Positions 38,521-47,531 of a DNA stretch of 64,000 nucleotides are shown here, piece after piece. Below the pieces are notes generated by a model. It searched no databases. It worked only from the letters and a program-made list of their open reading frames with translations, and was not told where the DNA came from. How positions within the stretch are numbered: position 1 is the stretch's first letter; each line of letters opens with the position of its first letter. Source of the DNA: Cardinium endosymbiont cBtQ1 of Bemisia tabaci. Its GTDB lineage: Bacteria > Bacteroidota > Bacteroidia > Cytophagales > Amoebophilaceae. A program made the translations under genes and the position numbers. The stretch lies in assembly GCF_000689375.1 (NCBI RefSeq), contig NZ_CBQZ010000002.1, positions 1-64,000 of the forward strand, in the 5' to 3' direction.

Positions 38521-39420
38521 TCAGATATTAGGCTTATGCTTTAGTACAGCCATAATCCATCTGTCTTTTTGACGTATATCCTTATATAAAGCTATTTGCT
38601 TAAAATTCGCACAGTGCAATAAATCTACAATCTTTTTACCTAATGTTTCATTAATCTCTAAACAAAGTATACCGTTGTGGCACAAATGACGAACTGCGCA
38701 TTGAATAATTTGTCTATAGAATAGAAGTGGATCATCATCATGGACAAATAAAGCCAAGTGAGGTTCATAGTCTAGCACGTTTGGATGCATAAGAGACTTT
38801 TCCTGCATGGACACATAGGGGGGATTACTAACGATTAAGGACCAATTACATGAAGGAAGTGGATCTGTTAAAATATCTGCTTCTATAAAATGCACAGCTA
38901 CACCTAACTGCGCTGCATTATAAGCAGCAACTCCTAAGGCTTCTTTACTTATATCAAGCGCATCTACTAAAGCCTCTGGGAATTCCTTCTTAAGCGTAAT
39001 AGCAATACAACCACTACCTGTTCCTATGTCTAGGATAGAGGTGGGAGGTGAAAGATGACGCATTAAAAATGTTACCCATTCTTCTGTTTCTGGTCGTGGA
39101 ATCAGTACAGCAGGTGTTACCTTAAAGAGATTATCTAAAAAATAGGTGGCGCCAATAACGTATTGAATTGGCTCATACTTTTTTAATCTATCTAATCCAT
39201 CCAAAATATTTTTTTGAACAGCAGGTGAAATGGTACACAGTGGATTGAGTATATAATCTGCCAAGTCAACTTGTAAATAATAGTTCAATAATTTTTGTAC
39301 TATAGAACGACATTCTAGTTGGTTGGGTATAGCCAAGGCTAATGACTGGTACAATAGATCTGATAGCGTACGAAGAGGCATCTCAACTACAGAAGATGAA
39401 GTGTTAGAAAATCGATTCAT
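38521..39420 (-). CDS. prmC: Peptide chain release factor N5-glutamine methyltransferase PrmC (HemK)
   Basis: This 299-residue SAM methyltransferase modifies the Gln of the GGQ motif in release factors. Blocks are YVIGATYFLDNLFKV, LIPRPETEEWV, the SAM loop ILDIGTGSGCIAITL (around residues 122-136), VDALDISKEAL and the catalytic NPPYVSMQEK. The length is typical. It begins the minus-strand run prmC-barrel-ppx. An IS patch lies upstream, with an IS6 remnant starting about 90 bases before the start codon. Confidence 0.94.
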   Translation of the reverse strand: MNRFSNTSSSVVEMPLRTLSDLLYQSLALAIPNQLECRSIVQKLLNYYLQVDLADYILNPLCTISPAVQKNILDGLDRLKKYEPIQYVIGATYFLDNLFKVTPAVLIPRPETEEWVTFLMRHLSPPTSILDIGTGSGCIAITLKKEFPEALVDALDISKEALGVAAYNAAQLGVAVHFIEADILTDPLPSCNWSLIVSNPPYVSMQEKSLMHPNVLDYEPHLALFVHDDDPLLFYRQIIQCAVRHLCHNGILCLEINETLGKKIVDLLHCANFKQIALYKDIRQKDRWIMAVLKHKPNI

Positions 39421-39508
39421 TGGATTTATATAAAATACAATTTGATGGATTCATATAGTTGCTGACTTTTTGCTTCTACTGCGTCTATGGTTGATTTTTT
39501 ACAGGTAT

Positions 39509-39637
39509 CTACTTTGTCTTAAAATTTGGATGGTATGAGGCCATAAGCTTAGCGAAATTCTCAAAAGTAGATGCTTGTTTTTTAGTTCCGGTTATTTGTC
39601 TTTTTTGAATGATTTTAATATTTTCTATTCCTCGTAG
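39509..39637 (-). pseudogene. IS6-family transposase, C-terminal fragment of a diverged isoform
   Basis: Read on the minus strand, about 42 codons match the end of the IS6 transposase (RGIENIKIIQKRQITGTKKQ, then ASTFENFAKLMAS) with substitutions and a longer tail ending at 39509. It is fused directly to an IS3 relic, so it is a recombination remnant. Its sequence fits the same diverged isoform as the fragment at 36.3 kb. Confidence 0.75.
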
Positions 39638-40072
39638 CCTTACTGTTCCAGTCTATAATAGCTGCAAAATACATAAATCTTCCTTTAGTTCTAATATAAG
39701 TAATATCATCATTCCAAACTTGATTCGATTTGGGTACATGAACCCGCTTTGTTTGACCAGGTGAAAACCAATACTTTTCCAACAAATAACCGTATATTTT
39801 ATTTTGACAATCTTTAAAAGAAGTAAATACTTTTTTACGGGAATGGGCAACAGATGGGGCCAGTTTATCCATGCTCTTTAGCTTTCCCATTGCCCAATCT
39901 CGCTCAATTGTAGCGTTACCTAACGCTTTAGCAAGTGCATCATTTTGATCCTTAAGTGTCTCTATTTCATCTCTATAATAGGCCCACAACTTTAGATGGA
40001 TCAAAAACCAGATACATATTCTCTAAAAAATTATGATGCCAATTTTGAATCGTTTTACCACTTGCACCATAC
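39638..40072 (-). pseudogene. IS3-family OrfA/OrfB relic
   Basis: Three pieces of an IS3 element are joined here with frame breaks. They are an OrfA-like end at 39990-40072 (YGASGKTIQNWHHNFLEN), a coiled segment (EIETLKDQNDALAKALGN) and the start of the OrfB core (VHVPKSNQVWNDDITYIRT, IIDWNSKA). The rest of OrfB is missing, replaced by an IS6 fragment. The OrfB text is related to, but not identical with, the relic at 34.3 kb. The IS6 copy 2 starts at 40073. Confidence 0.75.
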
Positions 40073-40905
40073 GGTTCTGTCGCATGTGTGTAAAGAAAGC
40101 CTTAAATTTAGATTTTTAGTTTAAAACTTTAGTTTAGATGTTTAGTATTACGCCTCGATTATTGCCATATTTTAAAGGATTTTGTTCATCCCCGGAGTTA
40201 ATTCTTTTATTTGTGTACATGAAATGTCGTTTTTCGTTAAGCTATAGAGATCTGGAAGAGATGATGCATATCAGAGGCGCAAAGATTGATCATTCCACTT
40301 TACAAAGATGGGTTATTAAGTTTGTTCCCCTCATAGATCAAGAAGTAAGAAGACGAAAACGCCCAGTTAGTAGTAGTTGGAGAATGGATGAAACTTACGT
40401 AAAGATGAATGGTAAGTGGATCTATTTATATAGAGCAGTAGATCGTTATGGAGATACAGTTGACTTTTTTCTAAGTGAAAGTAGAGACAAGTCTGCAGCT
40501 CTTATTTTTTTCGTAAGGCTATCAGCTGTAATAATATTCCTTCTAAAGTGGTAGTTGATAAAAGCGGTAGTAATAAGGCTGCGCTTGATGCTTTAAATAC
40601 AGAACTAGATCAAGATCATAAAATTCCAATATTTCAAAACAAATACCTGAATAATAGAGTCGAGCAAGACCACAGGTTTATCAAAAAACGGATAAAGACT
40701 ATGCTAGGGTTTAAGAATTTCCATGCTGCTGCCATTACTATAAAAGGGATAGAAAATATTAGAATCATTCAAAAAGGACAATTAATCGGAACTAAAAAAC
40801 AGAATTCTACTTTTGAAAACTTTGCCAAGATTATGGCCGCATAATATCCAATTTTTAAGACAAACCGGAGAACTAGGAAAAATTCAATGTAGATGCGACA
40901 GATCC
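40073..40905 (+). mobile_element. IS6-family insertion sequence, copy 2 (frameshifted)
   Basis: The element runs from GGTTCTGTCGCAT (40073) to ATGCGACAGATCC (ending 40905), 833 bp, one base shorter than copy 1 at 2119-2952 and inverted relative to it. No 8-bp target duplication is seen. On the far side (40906-40943, minus strand) a short frame MPKFKAQKEL resembles the start of an IS3 OrfA, so the element probably lies inside the IS3 relic. Confidence 0.9.
40138..40844 (+). pseudogene. IS6-family transposase with a one-base deletion
   Basis: The frame matches the 235-residue transposase at 2180 to residue 146 (DKSAAL). A T is missing where copy 1 has CTTTA and this copy has CTTA (near 40501-40504), so the first frame ends at 40554. 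The rest (VVVDKSGSNKAALDALN to KIMAA) continues in another frame to 40844. One further difference is Ala for Ser in ENFAKIMAA. The DDE core is split and the copy should be inactive unless frameshifting restores it. Confidence 0.92.
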
Positions 40906-40978
40906 GTAAAAACAAGCTCCTTTTGTGCTTTAAATTTGGGCATATAGTTGGATTGAAAAATTATAATTTTTACAAAAC

Positions 40979-43021
40979 TTAAATTCTTAATGCCTCTTGC
41001 GCTGCTTTTTCCAATGCTTCTACTACGTCGTTATCTAAATATTTTTTCGCTAAACAAATATCTACTGTAAGGGTCTCTTTCGCCATATTGGATACCTGAA
41101 TTTTATGGGCATAACCATAAGCTTGTTGTAAGTCATAAAGTCGCTCAGCTAATTTAATACAAAGTATAAAGAGCTGATCTTGGTTAACTACTTTTTTACA
41201 TTGATTATCTATACATAGTACAGATGGCTCTAGATCTTTTCGGCTCTCTATGGAAATAATAGATTGGACAAAAGAAAAAATAGATAGGCTATAATTAGCC
41301 TTAATATAAGAAATAGGCAAATCGGCATAAACAACTAAATCATATAACAAAGCAGCATAGATTGGCTCAGTCCTATAATTTACCCAATCTGTTACCAAAC
41401 GTGCAATGGCTACTGCACGGACATAGAACAATTTTCCTGATGCATGTCTTCTAAAAGCATAACAACGCCTTAGCAGTAGAAATATTTCATCCATTATACC
41501 TATACGGATATTACACATCTTGCAAGCATAGTCATTGAATTTCATTAATACTTCCATAGAAGTATCTATTTCACTTTTATTTACATAACTATTGCAAGGA
41601 GCCAAATTGGTAAACATTGCATTCTGAACAACCCTTACATTACAAGGCAATACCAGTAGAATAGTTTTTTCTTTAGAAGTAGAAAATTGTAGATAACCAT
41701 AATGGGCACGAATGTTCCGTTCTATTGGCTCTTTTTGTATATTTATTCGTTCTGAACTTGACTGGTTAAGGGCTCCTATTAGTTCTATCCCTTCAGTAAT
41801 ATCTTGATAATAGCTCTTAATAGAAGGAAATTTGGAGAGAGGCGTATCGCTGCTGCTCACTACTAAGGCTATGGCTGGGAAAGATATTTCTGCAGGTTTT
41901 TGTTTTTTAATGCGCCAATATTTATAGTATTTTAATCGAGTCGTATGTAGTTGAATACGTATAGATGTGCTTTGCTTTAGGTCCGTAATGTGTGAGATAA
42001 GAGTTTCTAATAAATGGATTATCTGATTAACATCACATACAATTTTAGCAGTCATATCAACATCTCTTGTCGCTATAATCAACACGGGTGCAGATTCCAC
42101 CGAACTATTTAACCTAATTTCTAATTCTTGAATCAATTCGTTTAGAGAAATTTCAGTAGGTAATAATGGTAGATGAACTTTAGATTTAGTATGCTCTTTT
42201 AAAAAGATAGACCAAGCGATAAATTTATTTACAATAATGTTCAAATCTTCCTTATACAGAGCGTCATCTTCTAAAAATAAAGGAGATTCCATCACTATTT
42301 CTACTATTTTATCTAAAAAGTTGCTATCTCTTTTTGAATAAGGCTTCTTAGCACGTATGCGTAAATTATGGATCATGTGTTTTAGCTTTAATTTATAATT
42401 TTGCTTTCCTTCTAGCTTTTTTTTGTCTTTTAAGCAGCGACTATGTGCGTTGTAATCAGTTATTTGGACTTTACAATAAATAATCATAGTAAAAACCAGT
42501 ATGCTAAACCCCAATAGAACCACTATATCATCCGTTAATTCGACCAAATTCTCTGCAAAACACGATATATAAACGATGACTGATAATGTAACCGCTAGAG
42601 TAATCATTCCTAAACACAAAGGAAATACAAATAAGGCTACAGACAAATGTGCTAAAGATAACTTTAATAGAAATAAATAATCAATGACACGCCACCAATG
42701 CCAAAGTACATTTATGGGAAGACAAAACATTGCACCAATCAGCCAAGATCGAGTAACTTCCCAAGTTGGGACTCGGCTACGGGAAACAACCGAATAACCT
42801 ATCAGCCAAATACCTGCTGCAATTTGCAGTATATACCAGTATACAAGACCTTGACCTACGTAACTTAATGCTGCAGTAGTAATTATAATATAACAGCCAG
42901 TATAGCCTATAACAGTATTATATAGTTCTAGTTTTATCAGCTTCTTTTTCACATAAGAAGTATCTAGTAAGCAAAAAAGGATGATTATCAATATGAGCAG
43001 TAAAAATTGAAATGGCAACAT
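40979..43021 (-). CDS. Membrane protein: degenerate histidine-kinase core fused to a degenerate RelA/SpoT-type HD domain
   Basis: This 680-residue protein has about six membrane segments in residues 1-185. A cytoplasmic part follows that looks like a decayed histidine kinase: a DHp-like helix with HMIHNLR around residue 215, and an ATPase-like stretch at 328-465 ending in the pattern AHYGYLQFSTSKEKTILLVLP. The N-box Asn and the DxGxG loop are not recognisable (ISHITDL, SSSDTPLS). Residues 515-660 follow the pattern of the RelA/SpoT HD domain (FYVRAVAIARL, IYAALLYDLVVYADL, LFILCIKLAERLYDL, MAKETLTV). All four usual metal ligands are affected: His becomes Arg535, the HD pair becomes Tyr560-Asp561, and the distal Asp becomes Glu626. 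The frame is intact over 2 kb, which argues for a kept function such as a sensor or scaffold. The assignment is by eye. Confidence 0.6.
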   Translation of the reverse strand: MLPFQFLLLILIIILFCLLDTSYVKKKLIKLELYNTVIGYTGCYIIITTAALSYVGQGLVYWYILQIAAGIWLIGYSVVSRSRVPTWEVTRSWLIGAMFCLPINVLWHWWRVIDYLFLLKLSLAHLSVALFVFPLCLGMITLAVTLSVIVYISCFAENLVELTDDIVVLLGFSILVFTMIIYCKVQITDYNAHSRCLKDKKKLEGKQNYKLKLKHMIHNLRIRAKKPYSKRDSNFLDKIVEIVMESPLFLEDDALYKEDLNIIVNKFIAWSIFLKEHTKSKVHLPLLPTEISLNELIQELEIRLNSSVESAPVLIIATRDVDMTAKIVCDVNQIIHLLETLISHITDLKQSTSIRIQLHTTRLKYYKYWRIKKQKPAEISFPAIALVVSSSDTPLSKFPSIKSYYQDITEGIELIGALNQSSSERINIQKEPIERNIRAHYGYLQFSTSKEKTILLVLPCNVRVVQNAMFTNLAPCNSYVNKSEIDTSMEVLMKFNDYACKMCNIRIGIMDEIFLLLRRCYAFRRHASGKLFYVRAVAIARLVTDWVNYRTEPIYAALLYDLVVYADLPISYIKANYSLSIFSFVQSIISIESRKDLEPSVLCIDNQCKKVVNQDQLFILCIKLAERLYDLQQAYGYAHKIQVSNMAKETLTVDICLAKKYLDNDVVEALEKAAQEALRI

Positions 43022-43459
43022 TAAAAAAATAACAAAAATTAGATGATATGTCTGTAAAAACCGCTAGTGTAAATATATTTATATATGCAATCAAAGCGAA
43101 TAATGGATTTATATCTATTCCTCTGGTAAATATGCAGAAAAATAATAATTATTTGATTGTCGATAAAAATTTATTACACTTTCCATGCAATAAACCTTTA
43201 TGGGGCCAACAAACATGGTCGTGACTTCCTAATCTTTTATTTGACTTAAAAAGTGAAAGGTTATACATTTATTTTATTATATTTTCAAATATTTTTCCCT
43301 AAAACTTCTAAAGAATTATTTGTAAATTGCAATGTTTTTACTTCGTAAGTTCTATATCCAAGCTATTCGGCTCAGAACAATAGGCCCAATAGTATAAAGC
43401 TATTTTTATACATTGGGAGAAGTTTTATATGCTAAGTTTTAATTTATTTTAATGGTTTC
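43022..43459. other. 438-bp gap between divergent genes
   Basis: No gene, tRNA or strong hairpin is seen. The stretch is AT-rich and must contain the promoters for the large membrane protein gene (minus strand) and dapF (plus strand). Confidence 0.6.
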
Positions 43460-44278
43460 ATGCAACTTAACTTTGCTAAGTACCAAGCTGCCGGAAATGA
43501 TTTTATCATCATTGATAATTTTCAAGATCAGTATTATACATATAGTTCTGTTGTGACCAAGCAACTTTGTCATCGGCAATTTGGTATTGGTGCAGATGGT
43601 ATTATTTCCATTGAAAAAAAAGCAGGTTATGATTTTGCGTTACTACACTACAATGCAGATGGCAGTCAAGGTGATGGGCTGTGTGGCAATGGCAGTCGGT
43701 CAGCTCTTCACTACGCACAAGTGCTAGGTATCATAGATCAAAAAGCCCATTTTACTGCTATAGATGGTGCACACATGGGTTATATACGTAATGAGCTGGT
43801 TGACTTAACTTTACAAGATGTAACCTCCATTCAACCACTAGCTAGCGGTTATTTCTTAAACAATGGAACCCGCCATTATGTAGAAATGGTCGATGTGATT
43901 GAGCGAATTGATATGGAAGCAGTTGGGTTTCCAAAACGCAATATGTACCCATTTGAAAAAAAAGGAGTTAATATCAATTTTGCGCAATTGGTTGAACCAG
44001 ATGGGATACAAATTCGAACATGTGAATGTGGATTAGACTCAGAACCATTATCCTGTGGTACAGGGGCTGTTGCTAGTGCATTGGTTTCCAGTGCCTATTA
44101 TGGTTTAAATAGTCCTGTAAAAGTAAGCACTAAAGGTGGTGAACTGCAAGTAACCTTTACACGCCTACCAGATGGTCGTTTTATCGATGTTCATTTAGTT
44201 GGACCTGTTTATCAAACTTTTTGTGGAACGGTTAATCCAACTAGCCTACCACCTATTATGGCATATAATCCACTATAG
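43460..44278 (+). CDS. dapF: Diaminopimelate epimerase
   Basis: This 272-residue cofactor-independent racemase converts LL- to meso-diaminopimelate for peptidoglycan and lysine. Blocks are KYQAAGNDFIIID, FGIGADGII, YNADGSQGDGLCGNGSRSA with the first catalytic Cys75, and LSCGTGAVASALV with the second catalytic Cys199. The usual substrate-binding pair Glu-Arg before the second Cys reads Glu189-Cys190 (RTCECGLDSEP), an unusual change. The length is normal. It is followed at 32 bases by the M16 peptidase gene and then ffh, probably one operon. Confidence 0.93.
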   Translation: MQLNFAKYQAAGNDFIIIDNFQDQYYTYSSVVTKQLCHRQFGIGADGIISIEKKAGYDFALLHYNADGSQGDGLCGNGSRSALHYAQVLGIIDQKAHFTAIDGAHMGYIRNELVDLTLQDVTSIQPLASGYFLNNGTRHYVEMVDVIERIDMEAVGFPKRNMYPFEKKGVNINFAQLVEPDGIQIRTCECGLDSEPLSCGTGAVASALVSSAYYGLNSPVKVSTKGGELQVTFTRLPDGRFIDVHLVGPVYQTFCGTVNPTSLPPIMAYNPL

Positions 44279-44310
44279 TTATCTTATCTTTATTTGATCC
44301 CATAAATAGA

Positions 44311-45549
44311 ATGATTCATTTTCAAAAATTTACTTTATCCAATGGCTTACAAGTTATTGTGCATGAAGATGCAACTGCGCATATTGCAGTAATGAATCTC
44401 ATGTATGATGTAGGGTCTCGAGATGAACATCCTTTAAAGACAGGTTTTGCTCATTTATTTGAACATCTAATGTTCGGTGGATCTTCTAACATTCCTGCGT
44501 ATGATACCCCCTTACAGCAAGTAGGCGGTGACAACAATGCATATACAACTACAGATGTAACCAATTATTATTGTGCGCTACCTGCTGTTAACTTAGAAAC
44601 AGCTTTTTGGCTTGAATCTGACCGAATGCTTGGACTCGCATTTAACGAAAAATCGCTCGAGATACAACGAAAAGTAGTAGTAGAAGAATTTAAAGAGCGT
44701 TATCTAAACCAACCCTATGGTGATGCATGGCACCATTTAACCAACATGGCCTATACAACACATCCCTATAGATGGCCTACTATTGGCCAATCATTAAGTC
44801 ACATAGAAAATGCAGCTATGGAGGACGTTAAAGCCTTTTTTTACAAATTTTATAGACCCAATAATGCTATTTTGGTAGTTGCAGGCAAAGTCACCCAACA
44901 ACAAATAACAACTTTATGCAAAAAATGGTTTGAACCCATTCCTGCTGGTCCTTCTTATCATAGATTGTTGCCTCAAGAACCAGATCAACTACAACCTAGG
45001 AGAAAGGTAGTGCAGGGTGATGTTCCCTTTCCTGTTTTGTATAAAGCCTACCATATGCCAGGAAAAGGTATGGCTGGTTACTATGCAGCAGCAGTATTAT
45101 GCAATCTACTTAGTGAAGGGAAGTCTGCTTTGCTACATGCCAACTTGGTAGAAAAAGAAACCCTTTATACCAAAATAAATGCCTATACTACTGAATCATT
45201 AGACCCTGGTTTATTGGTCATTAGCGGAAGTTTGGTATCAAAAGTTGCATTCGAAGAAGCAGAAAGTGCTTTAATAACCGTATTGCAGCAAATCAAAGCT
45301 ACTACCCCTGTTGCATTGGAAAAAGCAAAAAATCAGATGGAGGCACAACTTGTTTTTGGTCAAGTAAATCTAGTAGATCGTGCACAAGAGTTGGCCATAG
45401 CTACTTTACAAGGTGATACCAACCTAGTAAACAATCATATTGATTATATTAGACAGGTTGACTTAGCAACCATTCAAGCAATTGCTGAAACAATTTTACA
45501 AGAGCACAATTGTACTACGCTCCATTACCAAACCATGACCCAATCTTAA
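44311..45549 (+). CDS. M16-family zinc metalloprotease
   Basis: This 412-residue protein is a pitrilysin/processing-peptidase-type protease. The inverted zinc motif H-x2-E-H is HLFEH (residues 48-52, in FAHLFEHLMFGGSSN). A third ligand Glu is expected in the helix KVVVEEFKERYLNQPYG about 75 residues later. The second half (TLYTKINAYTTESLDPGLLVISG) is the inactive M16 repeat. The length is that of the single-chain short form, which usually works as a dimer of like subunits. No signal peptide is visible. It lies 32 bases after dapF and 6 bases before ffh. Confidence 0.9.
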   Translation: MIHFQKFTLSNGLQVIVHEDATAHIAVMNLMYDVGSRDEHPLKTGFAHLFEHLMFGGSSNIPAYDTPLQQVGGDNNAYTTTDVTNYYCALPAVNLETAFWLESDRMLGLAFNEKSLEIQRKVVVEEFKERYLNQPYGDAWHHLTNMAYTTHPYRWPTIGQSLSHIENAAMEDVKAFFYKFYRPNNAILVVAGKVTQQQITTLCKKWFEPIPAGPSYHRLLPQEPDQLQPRRKVVQGDVPFPVLYKAYHMPGKGMAGYYAAAVLCNLLSEGKSALLHANLVEKETLYTKINAYTTESLDPGLLVISGSLVSKVAFEEAESALITVLQQIKATTPVALEKAKNQMEAQLVFGQVNLVDRAQELAIATLQGDTNLVNNHIDYIRQVDLATIQAIAETILQEHNCTTLHYQTMTQS

Positions 45550-45555
45550 AATAAT

Positions 45556-46896
45556 ATGTTTCAGAGTCTTAGTGCCAATCTAGAAAAAGCGATCAAGTCC
45601 TTAAAAGGACAAGGTCGTATTACAGAAATAAACATTGCTGCTACCATAAAAGAAATCCGTAGAAGCTTGGTCCAAGCAGACGTCCATTACAAAGTAGCCA
45701 AGCAGGTCACAGATGCTATTAAGCAAAAAGCAATGGGAACCAATGTGATTACATCTGTTTCACCAGGTCAGCTCTTTACAAAACTGGTTCAAGACGCTTT
45801 AACAGATTTAATGGGAGGGATACATACTGAAGTTCGCCTCACTGGCCATCCAGCGGTTATACTTGTAGCTGGACTGCAAGGAGCTGGTAAAACAACCTTA
45901 GTAGGTAAGTTGGGCCATTACTACCAAAAAAAAAATAAAAGTCCCCTCTTAGTCGCTTGCGACCTCTATAGACCTGCAGCAGTTGACCAATTGAAAACAT
46001 TAGGTGCGCAGCTTAATATAAGCGTTTATGCAGAACCATTAGAAAAAAAAACCTATACGGTTGCCCAAAATGCTATTAAAGAAGCCAAAAGTAAAGCACT
46101 TGATCTCGTGATTGTAGATACTGCAGGTCGTTTGACTACTGATGAAGAGATGATGCAAGAGATCTGTATGCTTAAAGAGTGCTTAAACCCTTCTGAAACA
46201 CTTTTTGTAGTAGACGCTATGGCCGGTCAAGATGCTGTTACCACTGCACAAGTTTTTAATGAAAAGCTTAACTTTGATGGAGTAGTACTGACCAAATTAG
46301 ATGGGGATGCCCGTGGGGGTGCTGCACTATCTATTCGTAGTGTTGTACATAAACCTATTAAGTTTATCAGTACAGGTGAAAAAATGCAAGATTTAGATCT
46401 TTTTCATCCAGATCGTATGGCCAGTCGTATTCTGGGGATGGGTGATATTATCTCCTTTGTAGAACGTGCAGAAGCAGTGTATAATGAAACACAACAGCGT
46501 AGTTTACAGCAAAAGATAAAAACCAATCAGTTTAATTTAGAAGATTTAGATAAACAAATTCAAAAAATTGAAAAAATAGGAAGTCTCAAAGAAATGGTTG
46601 CCATGTTACCTGGTCTAGGAAAATCGGTGCCAGCTTTACCTTTAGAGGATGAACTATTTAAAAATTGCAAGGTAATCATAGCCTCTATGACTGTTAAAGA
46701 AAGAAGAAATCCCCATATTATTGATCAAAGTCGTCGTGAACGTATTGCACGTGGTAGCGGAAAAACAATCCAAGAGGTCAATCAATTACTCAAACAGTTT
46801 GATGCGATCTGTAAAATGATGAAAAAAGTACATAAAAAAGGATCCAATTTATTAGGTAGCTTGCCATCTTTGCTTAAAAAAAGAAGCGCATCATAA
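45556..46896 (+). CDS. ffh: Signal recognition particle protein Ffh
   Basis: This 446-residue SRP54-type GTPase targets nascent membrane proteins. The N domain (residues 1-90, MFQSLSANLEKAIKSLKG) is followed by the G domain with GLQGAGKTTLVGKLG (P-loop), ACDLYRPAAVDQL, IVDTAGRLTTDEEM and TKLDGDARGGAALS. The Met-rich M domain follows (about 300-440, GMGDIISFVERAEAV, RIARGSGKTIQEVNQLLKQF). The length is typical. It follows the M16 gene by 6 bases. Confidence 0.97.
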   Translation: MFQSLSANLEKAIKSLKGQGRITEINIAATIKEIRRSLVQADVHYKVAKQVTDAIKQKAMGTNVITSVSPGQLFTKLVQDALTDLMGGIHTEVRLTGHPAVILVAGLQGAGKTTLVGKLGHYYQKKNKSPLLVACDLYRPAAVDQLKTLGAQLNISVYAEPLEKKTYTVAQNAIKEAKSKALDLVIVDTAGRLTTDEEMMQEICMLKECLNPSETLFVVDAMAGQDAVTTAQVFNEKLNFDGVVLTKLDGDARGGAALSIRSVVHKPIKFISTGEKMQDLDLFHPDRMASRILGMGDIISFVERAEAVYNETQQRSLQQKIKTNQFNLEDLDKQIQKIEKIGSLKEMVAMLPGLGKSVPALPLEDELFKNCKVIIASMTVKERRNPHIIDQSRRERIARGSGKTIQEVNQLLKQFDAICKMMKKVHKKGSNLLGSLPSLLKKRSAS

Positions 46897-47033
46897 AAGC
46901 TTATTTTTTATCCTTTTTTAAAGAACTATTTCATACAGTAATGGATATACACCCAGTTTAAATTTGCCAATGAACGACTTTATAACTAAATTTACTTTAG
47001 CTAGGGTGCCTTTAAATTTATTGCAATAACATT

Positions 47034-47360
47034 ATGAAGCTAACCAACCAAAATAAAGAAAACAAAGAAGCTATTTTGAAAACTTTTACCTTCAACAACT
47101 CAGACAAAGGTGATCTTTTTAGGGCTTTTGGATTTAAAAAATCTGAACAAGACAGTGGTTCTTCAGAATCACAGATTGCACTATTTACATATAGAATTAA
47201 GCACTTAACAGATCATCTAAGTGTTAAAAAGAAAGATCATGCTACAAAGTTAGGTCTTTTGAAATTAGTAGGTAAGCGAAAAAGATTATTGGCCTATCTT
47301 AAAAAAGAAGACTTAGGTCGCTATAGAACTATTATTAGCAGCCTTGGCTTAAGAAAGTAG
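47034..47360 (+). CDS. rpsO: 30S ribosomal protein S15
   Basis: The C-terminal 90 residues are a standard S15: DSGSSESQIALFTYRIKHLTDHL, KKKDHATKLGLLKLVGKRKRLLAYLKKEDLGRYRTIISSLGLRK (in parts), including the 16S-binding loop His/Asp region. The protein is 108 residues, about 18-19 longer than usual (89), because of an N-terminal stretch rich in Asn/Lys (MKLTNQNKENKEAILKTF). No internal Met allows a shorter start. pnp follows, the classical rpsO-pnp order. Confidence 0.95.
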   Translation: MKLTNQNKENKEAILKTFTFNNSDKGDLFRAFGFKKSEQDSGSSESQIALFTYRIKHLTDHLSVKKKDHATKLGLLKLVGKRKRLLAYLKKEDLGRYRTIISSLGLRK

Positions 47361-47531
47361 TTGTTTTTTTTACTATTTTCAGGTATAGTTAGATATTATA
47401 GTATTTGTTTTTTTAACTTCTCCTACTCACATTTTGGCTCATAAAGTTCTGTAGGAAAAGTTTTGTGGTATATTTTTCCTCTGTTCTAATCCATTTGATG
47501 CCGTTGTATATTATCACTCCATTGTACCTAT

